Below are positions 8,142-19,224 of a stretch of DNA of 64,000 nt, piece by piece. This DNA comes from Streptomyces sp. GESEQ-35 (GTDB lineage: Bacteria; Actinomycetota; Actinomycetes; Streptomycetales; Streptomycetaceae): assembly GCF_017948485.1 (NCBI RefSeq), contig NZ_JAFFSX010000016.1, positions 62,001 to 126,000 of the forward strand, in the 5' to 3' direction. Position 1 is the first letter of the stretch. Every line of letters begins with the position of its first letter. The position numbers and the translations under genes were made by a program. The notes beneath the pieces were generated by a model. It saw only the letters and a program-made list of their open reading frames with translations. It ran no database searches and was not told the origin of the DNA.

Positions 8142-9529
8142 TTGGCCGCCTCCTCGTCCTCGTCGGTGGCTTCCACGGTCGCCGCGGAGTCCAGGTCTTC
8201 GGTGGGTTCCTCGACGGTCTCCGTGGGGACGGTCGGCTCGTAGACCAGCACCGCTCGGTTGTCGGGTCGCAGGCGCGCCTTGGCGACCTCCTGGACCTCC
8301 TCCGCGGTCACCTCGAGCACCCGCCCGACGGCCGTGAGGGCGAGCTGCGGGTCGCCGAACAGGACGGCGTACCGGCACAGTTCGTCGGCGCGGCCCGCGA
8401 CCGTGCCGAGCCGGTCCAGCCACTCGCGCTCCAACTGGGCCTGGGCGCGCTCCATTTCCTCGGCCGTGGGGCCCTCCGCGGCGAACCGGGCGAGCTCCTC
8501 GTCGATGGCGGTCTCGATCACCGGCACCTCCACGTCACCGGACGTCTTCACGTCCAGCCACCCCAGGGAGGGCGCGCCGGCCAGCCGCAGCAGACCGAAC
8601 CCGGCGGCGACTGCCGTACGGTCGCGCCGTACGAGCCGGTTGTAGAGACGGGAGGACTCGCCCCCGCCGAGCACCGTGAGCGCGAGGTCCGCCGCATCGC
8701 ACGCGCGCGTGCCGTCCTCCGGCAGCCGGTAGGCGGCCATCAGCGCACGCGCGGGGACCTCTTCCTCGACGACCTCGCGCAGCTGCCCGCCGATGGTCTC
8801 GGGCAGTCCGCCGTCACGCGGGGCGGGCTTGCCGTCGTGCGAGGGGATGGAGCCGAAGTACTTGTCGACCCAGGCGAGCGTCTGCTCCGGGTCGATGTCG
8901 CCGACCACGGAGAGAACCGCGTTGTTGGGCGCGTAGTACGTCCGGAAGAACGCCCGCGCGTCCTCCAGGGTCGCCGCGTCCAGGTCGGCCATCGAGCCGA
9001 TCGGCGTGTGGTGGTAGGGGTGGCCCTCCGGGTAGGCGAGGGCGGTCAGCTTCTCGAACGCCGTCCCGTAAGGGACGTTGTCGTAGCGCTGCCGGCGTTC
9101 GTTCTTCACGACGTCGCGCTGGTTCTCCATGGACTCGTCGTCGAGAGCCGTGAGCAGGGACCCCATGCGGTCGGCCTCCAGCCAGAGGGCGAGCTCCAGC
9201 TGGTGGGTGGGCATGGTCTCGAAGTAGTTGGTGCGCTCGAAGCTGGTGGTGCCGTTGAGCGAGCCGCCGGCCCCCTGGACCTTCTCGAAGTGGCCGTTGC
9301 CCTTCACCTGGCCGGAGCCCTGGAACATCAGGTGCTCGAAAAGGTGAGCCAGGCCGGTACGGCCCTTGACTTCGTGGCGGGAGCCGACGTCGTACCAGAG
9401 GCACACCGCGGCGACCGGGGTCAGGTGGTCCTCGGAGAGCACCACGCGCAGGCCGTTGGCCAGGCGGTGCTCGGTCGCTGTCAGGCCCCCGGTGCCTGCC
9501 TGGTCTGTGGCCGTGTGACCCATGGGCAT
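8138..9529 (-). CDS. M16 family zinc metallopeptidase, catalytic subunit
   Basis: This 463-residue protein belongs to the mitochondrial-processing-peptidase-like M16B group. The inverted zinc motif is H62-L-F-E-H66, and a downstream ENQRDVVKNE segment supplies the likely third ligand. No signal peptide is visible, so it is presumably cytoplasmic. The C-terminal half lacks the R/Y pair carried by the downstream partner (it reads SRLYNRLVRRDRTAVAAG), which fits a split active site. An AAGGGA ribosome-binding sequence lies before ATG 9529; an in-frame ATG two codons later is possible. The C terminus is acidic (DSAATVEATDEDEEAA). Confidence 0.92.
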   Translation of the reverse strand: MPMGHTATDQAGTGGLTATEHRLANGLRVVLSEDHLTPVAAVCLWYDVGSRHEVKGRTGLAHLFEHLMFQGSGQVKGNGHFEKVQGAGGSLNGTTSFERTNYFETMPTHQLELALWLEADRMGSLLTALDDESMENQRDVVKNERRQRYDNVPYGTAFEKLTALAYPEGHPYHHTPIGSMADLDAATLEDARAFFRTYYAPNNAVLSVVGDIDPEQTLAWVDKYFGSIPSHDGKPAPRDGGLPETIGGQLREVVEEEVPARALMAAYRLPEDGTRACDAADLALTVLGGGESSRLYNRLVRRDRTAVAAGFGLLRLAGAPSLGWLDVKTSGDVEVPVIETAIDEELARFAAEGPTAEEMERAQAQLEREWLDRLGTVAGRADELCRYAVLFGDPQLALTAVGRVLEVTAEEVQEVAKARLRPDNRAVLVYEPTVPTETVEEPTEDLDSAATVEATDEDEEAAK

Positions 9530-9845
9530 GTACGTCCCTTCGATCGCGGAAACACTTGTCGTAACTGCGGAAATCCCGCCGGTCCTGCCACTGTATGCAA
9601 GCGTGCGGAGGCTCGGCGAAGTTCCCGGCCGACGTACGCCCAGAGCGAGATCGCGTAGCCTGCGGGCGTGCTGTCCCGCCGAAGGCCGGCGGCACCTGCG
9701 AACGCCGGGCGGGACGGCTTACGTCGGGCCCTGGTCCGCGTTGTCAGTGGGGCGGTCCACAATGGTCCGCATCAGAGTCAGTTAACGCTTCAGCAAGAGC
9801 GCGCCCCGTAGGCGAGCGACCAGGAGACAGAGGAGCCAGGCAGCG
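9530..9845. other. Divergent intergenic region between the M16 operon and parC
   Basis: This 316-bp stretch must hold both promoters. I see no gene, strong repeat or hairpin. A GGAGCC sequence close to the parC ATG is the probable ribosome-binding site. Confidence 0.5.
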
Positions 9846-12298
<2,453 letters not shown>

Positions 12299-12302
<4 letters not shown>

Positions 12303-13366
12303 CAGCCGGGTTCCTCAAGATCCGCTGCGGGATCCTGTACGTAGCGCAGGACGCCCCACATGCCGTGCTCGTCGGCGTGTGGGGCGTCGTCCTTGCACGC
12401 CTCCAACTCCTTGCGCAGAGCGGGGACGTCGATGCCTGCGCCGATGAGCACGAGCTGGGTCACGCGCGCGTCGGCGGCAGCCCAGGGTTCCGGATGGAAG
12501 CGGAGGAACCGTCCGACGGCGTGAACGGCGTACCGGTTGTCCGTGTCGTGGTGGCCGAAGTCGACGTATCCCTTGATCCGGTACAGCCCTTCGGGACGGC
12601 TGTCGAGGAACTCCATCATCCGGCGTGGGTTCAGGGGCACTTCGGAGGTGAAGGACAGGCTGTCGTAAGCCGAATGCAGATGAGCGGCATGGTCGTCTGC
12701 TCCGTGGTCGTGCAGGTCGTCGAAGGAGAGCTGCCCGATGCGCTCGCCCGTGGGGCGGCAGTCGAAGAGGAATTCGGGGTCGATGCGCCCGTAGGAGGCG
12801 GGTACGACGGCTGCGCGGTCGACGAGGGACCGGACGAGCCCGAGGACCCGTTCTCCGTCGGGCGCCCGGTCGACCTTGTTGACGACGACCAGGTCGGCGA
12901 GGGCGAGATGCCGGTCGATCTCGGGGTGCTTCGCCCGCGTGTCGTCGAACTCGGCGGCGTCGACGACCTCGATCAGCCCGCCGTACACGATCCCCGGATG
13001 CTCACTGGCGAGCACCATCCGCACGAGTTCCTGCGGCTCGGCCAGACCGCTGGCCTCGATGACGATGACGTCGATGCCGGCGGAGGGCCTGGCGAGCCGG
13101 TCGAGGTAGAGATCGAGCTCGCTCACGTCCACGGCGCAGCACAGACAGCCGTTCCCGAGGGACACGGTGGAGTCGCCGAGCGCGCCGGCCACGGCCATCG
13201 CGTCGATCTCGATGGCACCGAAGTCGTTGACGACGGCACCGATACGGCTGCCGCCGCTGCGGTGGAGCAGATGGTTGAGCAGCGTCGTCTTGCCGGAGCC
13301 CAGGAACCCGGCGAGAACGATGACCGGGATCTGCTGCGGGCGCTGCGGACTCGGCGTGTGACCCAA
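12299..13366 (-). CDS. CobW/ZNG1 family GTP-binding metallochaperone-like protein
   Basis: This is a 355-residue COG0523 G3E-family GTPase. It has the P-loop GFLGSGKTT (residues 20-28), the metal-binding CxCC motif in GNGCLCCAV (C74/C76/C77), a Walker-B-like IEASGLAEP and the base-specificity NKVD, followed by a C-terminal CobW_C domain (about 240-345). A His/Asp-rich loop (DDLHDHGADDHAAHLH) could bind zinc or a similar metal. Family members deliver metals to target enzymes, often under zinc limitation. I found no Zur-type palindrome upstream, so regulation is unclear. Its tail overlaps parC convergently. Confidence 0.9.
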
Positions 13367-13519
13367 CGTGCGACCTCTTCAGGGAGCTGTACAAAGATGC
13401 GCCGCCCAGGATACGAGCCGGGGAGATCCGCGGGCGCCTCCATCGATGTGACGTTGCAGGTCGAAGGGCGCCCGGTCCGGCGTGCGCGGACCGGACGCCC
13501 TGGTGAGGGGCGACAGCCG

Positions 13520-15691
13520 TCAGTCGCTCAGGGCGGCCTGCGCGGCCTGGAAGCGGCTCACCCAGTACGCGGTGCGGTCCAGGTAGGCCGTCTGGGCGGC
13601 TTCGCCGGTCTTGCCGTAGGCGCCCTCGTACGTGAGGTAGCCGTGGCCGGCGGGCGGGGTGGAGTCGGCCGGTTCGATCGAGCTGCCCTCGTGCCACTCG
13701 TTGAAGGAGGTCACCGACACCCAGGTCGGTGAGCCGCCGATCGCGGGATCGAGGGCGTTGTTCCACTGCTTGTCGTAGGCGGCGCCGTTCGCGCGGTCCA
13801 CGGTGGGTGTGGTGTTGCCCGGCACCGCGCGGTCGTCGAGGTAGCCGGGGGCGACGGACGGGGACCAGATGAGGTTGTTCGCGCGGGCGTAGTCCCCGGC
13901 CTGCTTCCAGCCCGGGGCCGTGGCGCCGGCGATGCCGTCGTAGGTGTACAGGCCGGAGAAGTGCGCGATCTTCGTGGTGTCGGTGGTCTGGGCGAGCACG
14001 ATGCTGTTGCCCGTGACCTGGTCGAGCGGCGTCCAGTCGGTGATGTCCAGGCTCTGGAAGACGTAGAAGGCGCTCTTCCCGCCGTGGTCGGCGGACCGGT
14101 AGAAGGCCGGATGGCTGCCGTAGGTGTTGTTGATGTACTGGATGTCGGCGACCGTCGAGGCCGCGGTGCGTCCGGAGTACGGCTCCAGGTGCCAGGCCAC
14201 CTTGACGCCTTCCTTCTGGGCGGCGTCGAGGACGCCCTGGACGAGCCCGTCCTCGTAACTGCCCTGTCCCCACCAGCTGTAGACGATAACGCCGGCCCCG
14301 GACTGCGTGACCCACTTCATGTGCTGGGCCACCGCCCCGGCGAAGTCACCGGAGTCGTACGGGCCGAGCGTCGGGTAGAGGTCGGCGCCGATGTCGTCGG
14401 GCGGGGTGCGGTTGCCCTGCTGCCAGTGGCGCCAGCCACCGTTGACCGTGGGGCTGCCGTACCAGGGGTAGTAGAAAAGGTGGACGTCCTGGGACGGCGT
14501 GACCTCGCTCGGTGTGGCGGTGAGGGTGAAGGTGTCGATGTCGAAGAGGGAGCCCGAGCCGCCGGTGAAACGCAGGAACAGCGGCCCCGAAGCGGCGGCG
14601 GACAACGCGGTGTTCACCGTCGTGAACGTCTCCCAGCCACCCGTGACCGGCACACTCACCGAACCGAGCAACGTACCCGTGGCCGAACCCGAACGGACCT
14701 CGATCGTGCCGCCCGCACCCGCCGACGACACCTTCGCGGAGAACGACGTCGCACCCGCCGTCGACACCGACGAGTAACCGGCCCAGTCACCGTTCTCGAT
14801 ATAGCCCAACGTGTTCCCACCACTGGCCGACGCATGGGCGGCCACCTGGACCCCCGACCCCGACGTGTACGACTCGGCCTCCACCTGGCCGGTGCCCGCC
14901 GGCGGGGCGCAGTTGCCGGGCGCCTGCCCGGCCGCGTACCGCACGCCGCCGAGCAGCAGGGAGCGGAAGGCCGGGTCGCTGTAGGACTCGATTGTGTGGC
15001 CGAGCCCGGTGTAGAAGGACCGGCCCTGGCCCTGGCTGTGGCACCAGGTGATGGGGTGGTCCCCGCTCATCTCCCCACCGCTGTAGGAGGATTCGTCCAG
15101 GCTCTGCAGGACGTGGACCGTGGAGCGCGGGTTGGTCCGGTAGTTGTACCACTCGTCGGTACGGGTCCAGGTCGCGCCCAGGTGCGTGGTCGCCGGGTGG
15201 GTCCGGTCCTCATTCTTGACGACGGCCTGCTGGATCGCGGGGTGGCTCTTGAACCAGGCGCCCACGAGCTGTCCGTAATACGGCCAGCCGTACTCGGTGT
15301 CGGCGGCCGCGTGCACGCCGAGGTAGCCGCCGCCGTTGTCGACGTACGACTGCAAGGCGGTCTGCTGGCTGTCGTTCAGGACGTCGCCGGTCGTGTTGAG
15401 GAACACCACCGCCTCGTACGTGGCCAGGTTCGCGGTGGTGAAGGCGCCCGCGTCCTCGGTGGCCGTGACGGCGAAGTCGTTCTGCTGGCCCAGCGTTTGC
15501 AGGGCGCTGATGCCGGCCGGGATGGCGTCGTGCCGGAATCCGGCGGTCTTGGAGAACACCAGGACGTCGTAGGCCGCGGCCTGCTGTTCGGGGGCGGCCT
15601 CGGCCGCCTGGATCGGTGCGGCAAGTCCGCAGGTCAGTGCCAGCGCCACGGCAGCCGGAGCGCGACGCAGACGTCGGAGCAGAGTTCTCAT
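13520..15691 (-). CDS. Secreted ThuA-CBM6-GH99-like fusion protein
   Basis: This is a 723-residue exported protein. After the signal peptide (1 to about 30) comes a ThuA-like domain (about 40-255, YDVLVFSKTAGFRHD...GVHAAADTEYGWPYYG). A CBM6 carbohydrate-binding module follows (about 268-395, EAESYTSGSGVQ...DIDTFTLT). The C-terminal glycosidase domain (about 405-715) resembles GH99/GH71-like endo-mannanases: FYYPWYGSP, an acid in WHLEPYSGR, and SFNEWHEGSSIEP, which matches the catalytic-glutamate motif of GH99. The gene starts 5 nt after the PQQ-dehydrogenase gene, so it is the second gene of that operon. The substrate is probably an extracellular alpha-mannan or similar glycan. The fusion order is unusual. 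Confidence 0.85.
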   Translation of the reverse strand: MRTLLRRLRRAPAAVALALTCGLAAPIQAAEAAPEQQAAAYDVLVFSKTAGFRHDAIPAGISALQTLGQQNDFAVTATEDAGAFTTANLATYEAVVFLNTTGDVLNDSQQTALQSYVDNGGGYLGVHAAADTEYGWPYYGQLVGAWFKSHPAIQQAVVKNEDRTHPATTHLGATWTRTDEWYNYRTNPRSTVHVLQSLDESSYSGGEMSGDHPITWCHSQGQGRSFYTGLGHTIESYSDPAFRSLLLGGVRYAAGQAPGNCAPPAGTGQVEAESYTSGSGVQVAAHASASGGNTLGYIENGDWAGYSSVSTAGATSFSAKVSSAGAGGTIEVRSGSATGTLLGSVSVPVTGGWETFTTVNTALSAAASGPLFLRFTGGSGSLFDIDTFTLTATPSEVTPSQDVHLFYYPWYGSPTVNGGWRHWQQGNRTPPDDIGADLYPTLGPYDSGDFAGAVAQHMKWVTQSGAGVIVYSWWGQGSYEDGLVQGVLDAAQKEGVKVAWHLEPYSGRTAASTVADIQYINNTYGSHPAFYRSADHGGKSAFYVFQSLDITDWTPLDQVTGNSIVLAQTTDTTKIAHFSGLYTYDGIAGATAPGWKQAGDYARANNLIWSPSVAPGYLDDRAVPGNTTPTVDRANGAAYDKQWNNALDPAIGGSPTWVSVTSFNEWHEGSSIEPADSTPPAGHGYLTYEGAYGKTGEAAQTAYLDRTAYWVSRFQAAQAALSD
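14514..14875. repeat. CBM6-coding repeat, copy A
   Basis: These 362 bp match 15713-16074 at a constant offset of 1199 bp with only scattered substitutions and no visible indel. They encode the CBM6 module of the ThuA-GH99 protein. Confidence 0.9.
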
Positions 15692-15696
15692 GGTCC

Positions 15697-18540
15697 TCAG
15701 CCCTTTCGTGCCGTGGCGGTGAGTGTGAAGGTGTCGATGTCGAAGAGGGAGCCCGCACCGCCGGTGAAGCGCAGGAACAGCGGCCCCGAAGCGGCGGCGG
15801 TCAACGCGGTGTTCACCGTCGTGAACGTCTCCCAGCCACCCGTGACCGGCACACTCACCGAACCGAGCAACGTACCCGTGGCCGAACCCGAGCGGACCTC
15901 GATCGTGCCGCCCGCACCCGCCGACGACACCTTCGCGGAGAACGACGTCGCACCCGCCGTCGACACCGACGAGTAACCGGCCCAGTCACCGTTCTCGATA
16001 TAGCCGAGCGTGTTCCCGCCACTCGCCGCCGCGTGGGCGGCCACCTGGACCCCCGACCCCGACGTGTACGACTCCCCTTCGTGAGTGGTGCCGGCGGTGT
16101 CGGCCGTCGTGAAGGTGAAGGCGTCGACGTCGAAGAGGTTGCCGTTGCCGGTCGGACCGCGGAAGACGAGGTACAGCTGTGTGGCACCGGACGGGGCTCC
16201 GGTCAGGTTGGCCGTGACGTCGGTGTACGTCTCCCAGCCGCCGGTCACCGGGACCGTGGCCGTGCCGAGCAGCGTCCCGGTCGTGGACCCGGCACGTACC
16301 TCGATGGTGCCGCCGGCGCCGGCGGAGGCCACCCTGGCGGTGAACTTCGAGGCGTTGCCCAGCGAGTAGGGCTGGAAGGAGATCCAGTCGCCGTCGTCGG
16401 TGAAGCCGACCGAATTGCCGCCCTCGGCGGGGCCGTGTCCGGCGATCTGGATTCCGGACTGGGCGCTGAAGTGCTCGGCCTGCCGGTGGCGCGGCTGGAG
16501 GGTGCGGAGGGAGTGCGTGGTCAGTCCGTCGGCGTCGGTGTACTCGGCGTCGAAGACTCCGTAGAGGTTGGCGGCGCTGTCGTGTTCACCGTCTGGGGGC
16601 ACGGTGATCGACCCGTTGCAGCCGTTCGCCGAGGTGATGGCGTGGGTGTGGCTGTCGTGGCCGAGCAGATAGGTGACCTTCACCTTGGAGCAGTCGACCA
16701 TGCCGTCCTCGGGGTCGCTGACCTGGACCGTGAAGGGCACGGTGTCACCGAAGGAGAACAACTTCCCGTCGGTGGGCTGTTGCAGGGTGACGGTCGGCGC
16801 GGTGTTGCCCGCGGTGACGACCAGACTGGCCGTACCGGTGAGGCCTTCGGGGTCCTTGACGGTCAGGGTCGGGGTGTACGTCCCCTTCGTGGTGTACGTG
16901 TGGCTGGGGTTGGCCTCGGTGGAGGTGGCGCCGTCACCGAAGTCCCAGGAGTACGTCAGGGCCTGGCCCTCGGGGTCGGAGCTGCCCGCGGAGGAGAACT
17001 TCACGGTCAGCGGCAGCGTGCCGGAGGTCTTGTCGGCGGCCGCCTTGGCGACGGGGTTGCGGTTGCTGCCGGCGATGTACTCGATGCGGTACAGCGCCTG
17101 GTTGTTGCTTCCGGTGCCGTAGTCCAGGACGTACAGCGCCCCGTCGGGCCCGAAGTCGGTGTCCATCACCTGTGTGCCGTTCCAGGGGAAGTCCTCGATC
17201 GTGCCGTACGAGCCGTCGCTCTTGACCTCGATGGACTTGATCCACTGGCGTCCGTACTCGGCGGCGAAGTAGCGGCCGTCGAGGGACTGCGGGAACTTCA
17301 CCGACGAGTTCAGGTTCGGGTCGTAGCGGTAGACCTCGCCGCCCATCGGGGACTCCGAGCCGCCGCCGAACTCGGGCGGCGAGCCGTCCAGTCCGTACTT
17401 GATCCAGCTGGGCTTGACCGGAGGCAGCTTGGCCTGGCCGGAGTTGCGGAAGGAGTTGTTGGCCGGGCCGCCCGCGCAGTCGTACTTGGCGCCGGACGGG
17501 CCGCTGGGGAAGGTGTACTCGTTGTAGACCTCATTGGTGGTGTTCGTGCCGGTGCAGTACGGCCAGCCGAAGTTGCCCGGCGCGGTGATGCGGTTGAACT
17601 CGACCTGGCCGCCGGGGCCGCGGCCCGCGTCGGTGGAGCCGGCGTCGGGACCGTAGTCGCCGAGGTAGACCACTCCGGTGGCCCGGTCGACGGACATCCG
17701 GAACGGGTTGCGGAAGCCCATCGCGTAGATCTCCGGCCGGGTGCCGGCGGTGCCCGGGGCGAAGAGGTTGCCGGACGGGACCGTGTAGCCACCGGCGGCG
17801 GTGGGCTTGATCTTCAGCAGTTTGCCGCGCAGGTCATTGGTGTTGCCGGAGCTGCGCTGGGCGTCGAACTGCGGGTTGCGGTCGGTGCGTTCGTCGATCG
17901 GCGCGTACCCGGCCGAGTCGAACGGGTTGGTGTCGTCGCCCGTGGTCAGGTACAGGTTTCCGGCCGCGTCGAAGTCGATGTCACCGCCGACGTGGCAGCA
18001 CTGGCCGCGGTCGTTGGGTACTTCGAGGACGACCTTCTCGCTTGCCAGGTCGAGGGTGTTGTCGGCCTTCAGCGTGAACCGCGACAGGTTGAGGTGCCCT
18101 TTCCAGGGCTCGAAGTCGGCGGCGGACCCGGTGACGGGGGCATCACCGGCCGGGGTGTTCAGCGTCGGCGAGTAGTACGCGTAGACATACCGGTTGGTGG
18201 CGAAGCCGGGGTCGGCGGCGATTCCCTGCAAACCCTCTTCGTCGTGGGTGTAGACGCCGAGCTTGCCGGCCGTCTTGGTGTTGCCCGCCGGGTCGGTGTA
18301 CCGGATCGTGCCATCACGTGCGGTGTGCAGGACGGACCGGTCGGGCAGCACGGTCAGCGACATCGGCTCGCCCAGTTCCGCTGCACCGGTGGCGAGTTGG
18401 ACCTGCTGGTAGTCGGCGGCCGGGATGTCCGCCGGAGCGGTGACCGCGGCGGCTGCCGGCGGAGCGGCCGCCGCCGTTCCGGCCACGAGGAGCGCGAGGG
18501 CGGTGAGCCATCTGAGCCCTGCGCGAAGGCGCTGAGACAT
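15697..18540 (-). CDS. Secreted PQQ-type sugar dehydrogenase (GSDH) with PKD and two CBM6 modules
   Basis: This is a 947-residue exported protein. The signal peptide spans 1 to about 34 (LALLVAGTAAAA...AAAA). The glucose/sorbosone-dehydrogenase beta-propeller spans about 45-540 (GLQGIAADPGF, HVGGDIDFDAAGNLYLTTGDD, YAMGFRNPFRMSVD). It is followed by a PKD domain (about 545-630, YSWDFGDGATSTEANPSHTY), an Ig-like stretch (about 635-735) and two CBM6 modules (about 735-860 and 865-945). It probably oxidises or binds extracellular sugars. ATG 18540 was chosen for the clear signal peptide and the AGGAAGG site just upstream; the Arg/Lys-rich codons further upstream are repeat DNA. It is co-transcribed with the ThuA-GH99 gene. 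Confidence 0.88.
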   Translation of the reverse strand: MSQRLRAGLRWLTALALLVAGTAAAAPPAAAAVTAPADIPAADYQQVQLATGAAELGEPMSLTVLPDRSVLHTARDGTIRYTDPAGNTKTAGKLGVYTHDEEGLQGIAADPGFATNRYVYAYYSPTLNTPAGDAPVTGSAADFEPWKGHLNLSRFTLKADNTLDLASEKVVLEVPNDRGQCCHVGGDIDFDAAGNLYLTTGDDTNPFDSAGYAPIDERTDRNPQFDAQRSSGNTNDLRGKLLKIKPTAAGGYTVPSGNLFAPGTAGTRPEIYAMGFRNPFRMSVDRATGVVYLGDYGPDAGSTDAGRGPGGQVEFNRITAPGNFGWPYCTGTNTTNEVYNEYTFPSGPSGAKYDCAGGPANNSFRNSGQAKLPPVKPSWIKYGLDGSPPEFGGGSESPMGGEVYRYDPNLNSSVKFPQSLDGRYFAAEYGRQWIKSIEVKSDGSYGTIEDFPWNGTQVMDTDFGPDGALYVLDYGTGSNNQALYRIEYIAGSNRNPVAKAAADKTSGTLPLTVKFSSAGSSDPEGQALTYSWDFGDGATSTEANPSHTYTTKGTYTPTLTVKDPEGLTGTASLVVTAGNTAPTVTLQQPTDGKLFSFGDTVPFTVQVSDPEDGMVDCSKVKVTYLLGHDSHTHAITSANGCNGSITVPPDGEHDSAANLYGVFDAEYTDADGLTTHSLRTLQPRHRQAEHFSAQSGIQIAGHGPAEGGNSVGFTDDGDWISFQPYSLGNASKFTARVASAGAGGTIEVRAGSTTGTLLGTATVPVTGGWETYTDVTANLTGAPSGATQLYLVFRGPTGNGNLFDVDAFTFTTADTAGTTHEGESYTSGSGVQVAAHAAASGGNTLGYIENGDWAGYSSVSTAGATSFSAKVSSAGAGGTIEVRSGSATGTLLGSVSVPVTGGWETFTTVNTALTAAASGPLFLRFTGGAGSLFDIDTFTLTATARKG
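15713..16074. repeat. CBM6-coding repeat, copy B
   Basis: This is the partner of 14514-14875. It encodes the last CBM6 module of the PQQ-type dehydrogenase. The near-identity at DNA level, including silent positions, implies recent duplication or gene conversion. Confidence 0.9.
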
Positions 18541-18618
18541 GAAGGGGCTTTCCTTCCTGACGGTGGGGGATGTCAGGCAAGGCGCGCGCCGGCCGCGCTT
18601 GCCGCGTGCTTCAGTCGT

Positions 18619-18690
18619 GCGTCGCTTGGTGCGTCGTTTGATGCGTCGCTTGGTGCGTCGCTTGGTGCGTCGCTTGGTGCGTCGCATGTA
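18619..18690. repeat. Six tandem 12-bp units in the leader of the PQQ-type dehydrogenase gene
   Basis: Four exact copies of GCGTCGCTTGGT (18619-18630, 18643-18654, 18655-18666, 18667-18678), one variant (18631-18642, GCGTCGTTTGAT) and a degenerate last unit (18679-18690) lie head to tail. They sit 79-150 nt before the ATG, between the candidate promoter and the start codon. Confidence 0.9.
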
Positions 18691-18815
18691 CATCGCAGGT
18701 GCGATTCAGATGCGACGCAGTTTCTTCGAGGGTGCGGAAGCAGGGTTCTTGCGATATTCGAGCGCAGAATTGCGAGCTTCTGCGGGCGAGTTGCATGCTG
18801 GCGAGACCCGACCAA

Positions 18816-18835
18816 TTTGTCAAGAGCCTGACAAA
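18816..18835. promoter_or_regulatory. Inverted repeat overlapping a candidate -35 of the PQQ-type dehydrogenase operon
   Basis: TTTGTCA and TGACAAA form perfect 7-bp arms around a 6-bp spacer. On the leftward strand the same sequence contains TTGACA (18823-18818), a good -35 hexamer, though the -10 about 17 nt on is weak. A repressor site is a reasonable inference. Confidence 0.45.
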
Positions 18836-19224
18836 ACTGCCCAGGTCACCGTGTGCGGAGTATCGAACGACCGGATTTCCCGGGTACCGGGTACCGGGGA
18901 CCGCCGTGCGCCCCTCACACTCCGACGCGCGCACCGGCTCAAGGCTCCGGCACATGCCTGAAGACGGAATGCCGACCGCGACGCCGACCGCAGGAATCAC
19001 GGCGAAGTGAACGATTGTTAGCAGCATTTGCGGGGCAGACGTTGGGCAAGGCGCCGGAGTGTGCGACCCTCGCTTCCCTCCGTGCGCCTCCTCTCCGCCT
19101 CCCCCGCCGATCAGAGCCGCTCGGCACCCTGGAGGCGGCAAGCGCCGCCCACCGCTCGCCGGTCCGCCTCAGTCGACCCGCACCCCGAGTACCGGTGGAC
19201 GGCCGCCTGATTCGGGGGTTTGGC
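18836..19224. other. Intergenic region upstream of the DUF6082 gene
   Basis: Together with the leader repeats, the gene-free interval is about 680 bp. I see no convincing gene here; frames on both strands are Arg/Pro-rich shadows. A GGGGG stretch just before 19225 is the probable ribosome-binding site for the next gene. Confidence 0.4.

Noticed and set aside
13367..13519. Zur operator upstream of the CobW-type gene
   Set aside because: No AT-rich zinc-regulator palindrome is visible; the region is plain GC-rich sequence.
18619..18690. CRISPR-like array
   Set aside because: Units are 12 bp with no spacers between them and no cas genes, so this is a simple tandem repeat.
15616..18831. Very long rightward open frame opposite the PQQ-type dehydrogenase
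   Set aside because: The Gly/Arg/Val-rich translation lacks any known domain, while the leftward frame has a signal peptide and clear modules.
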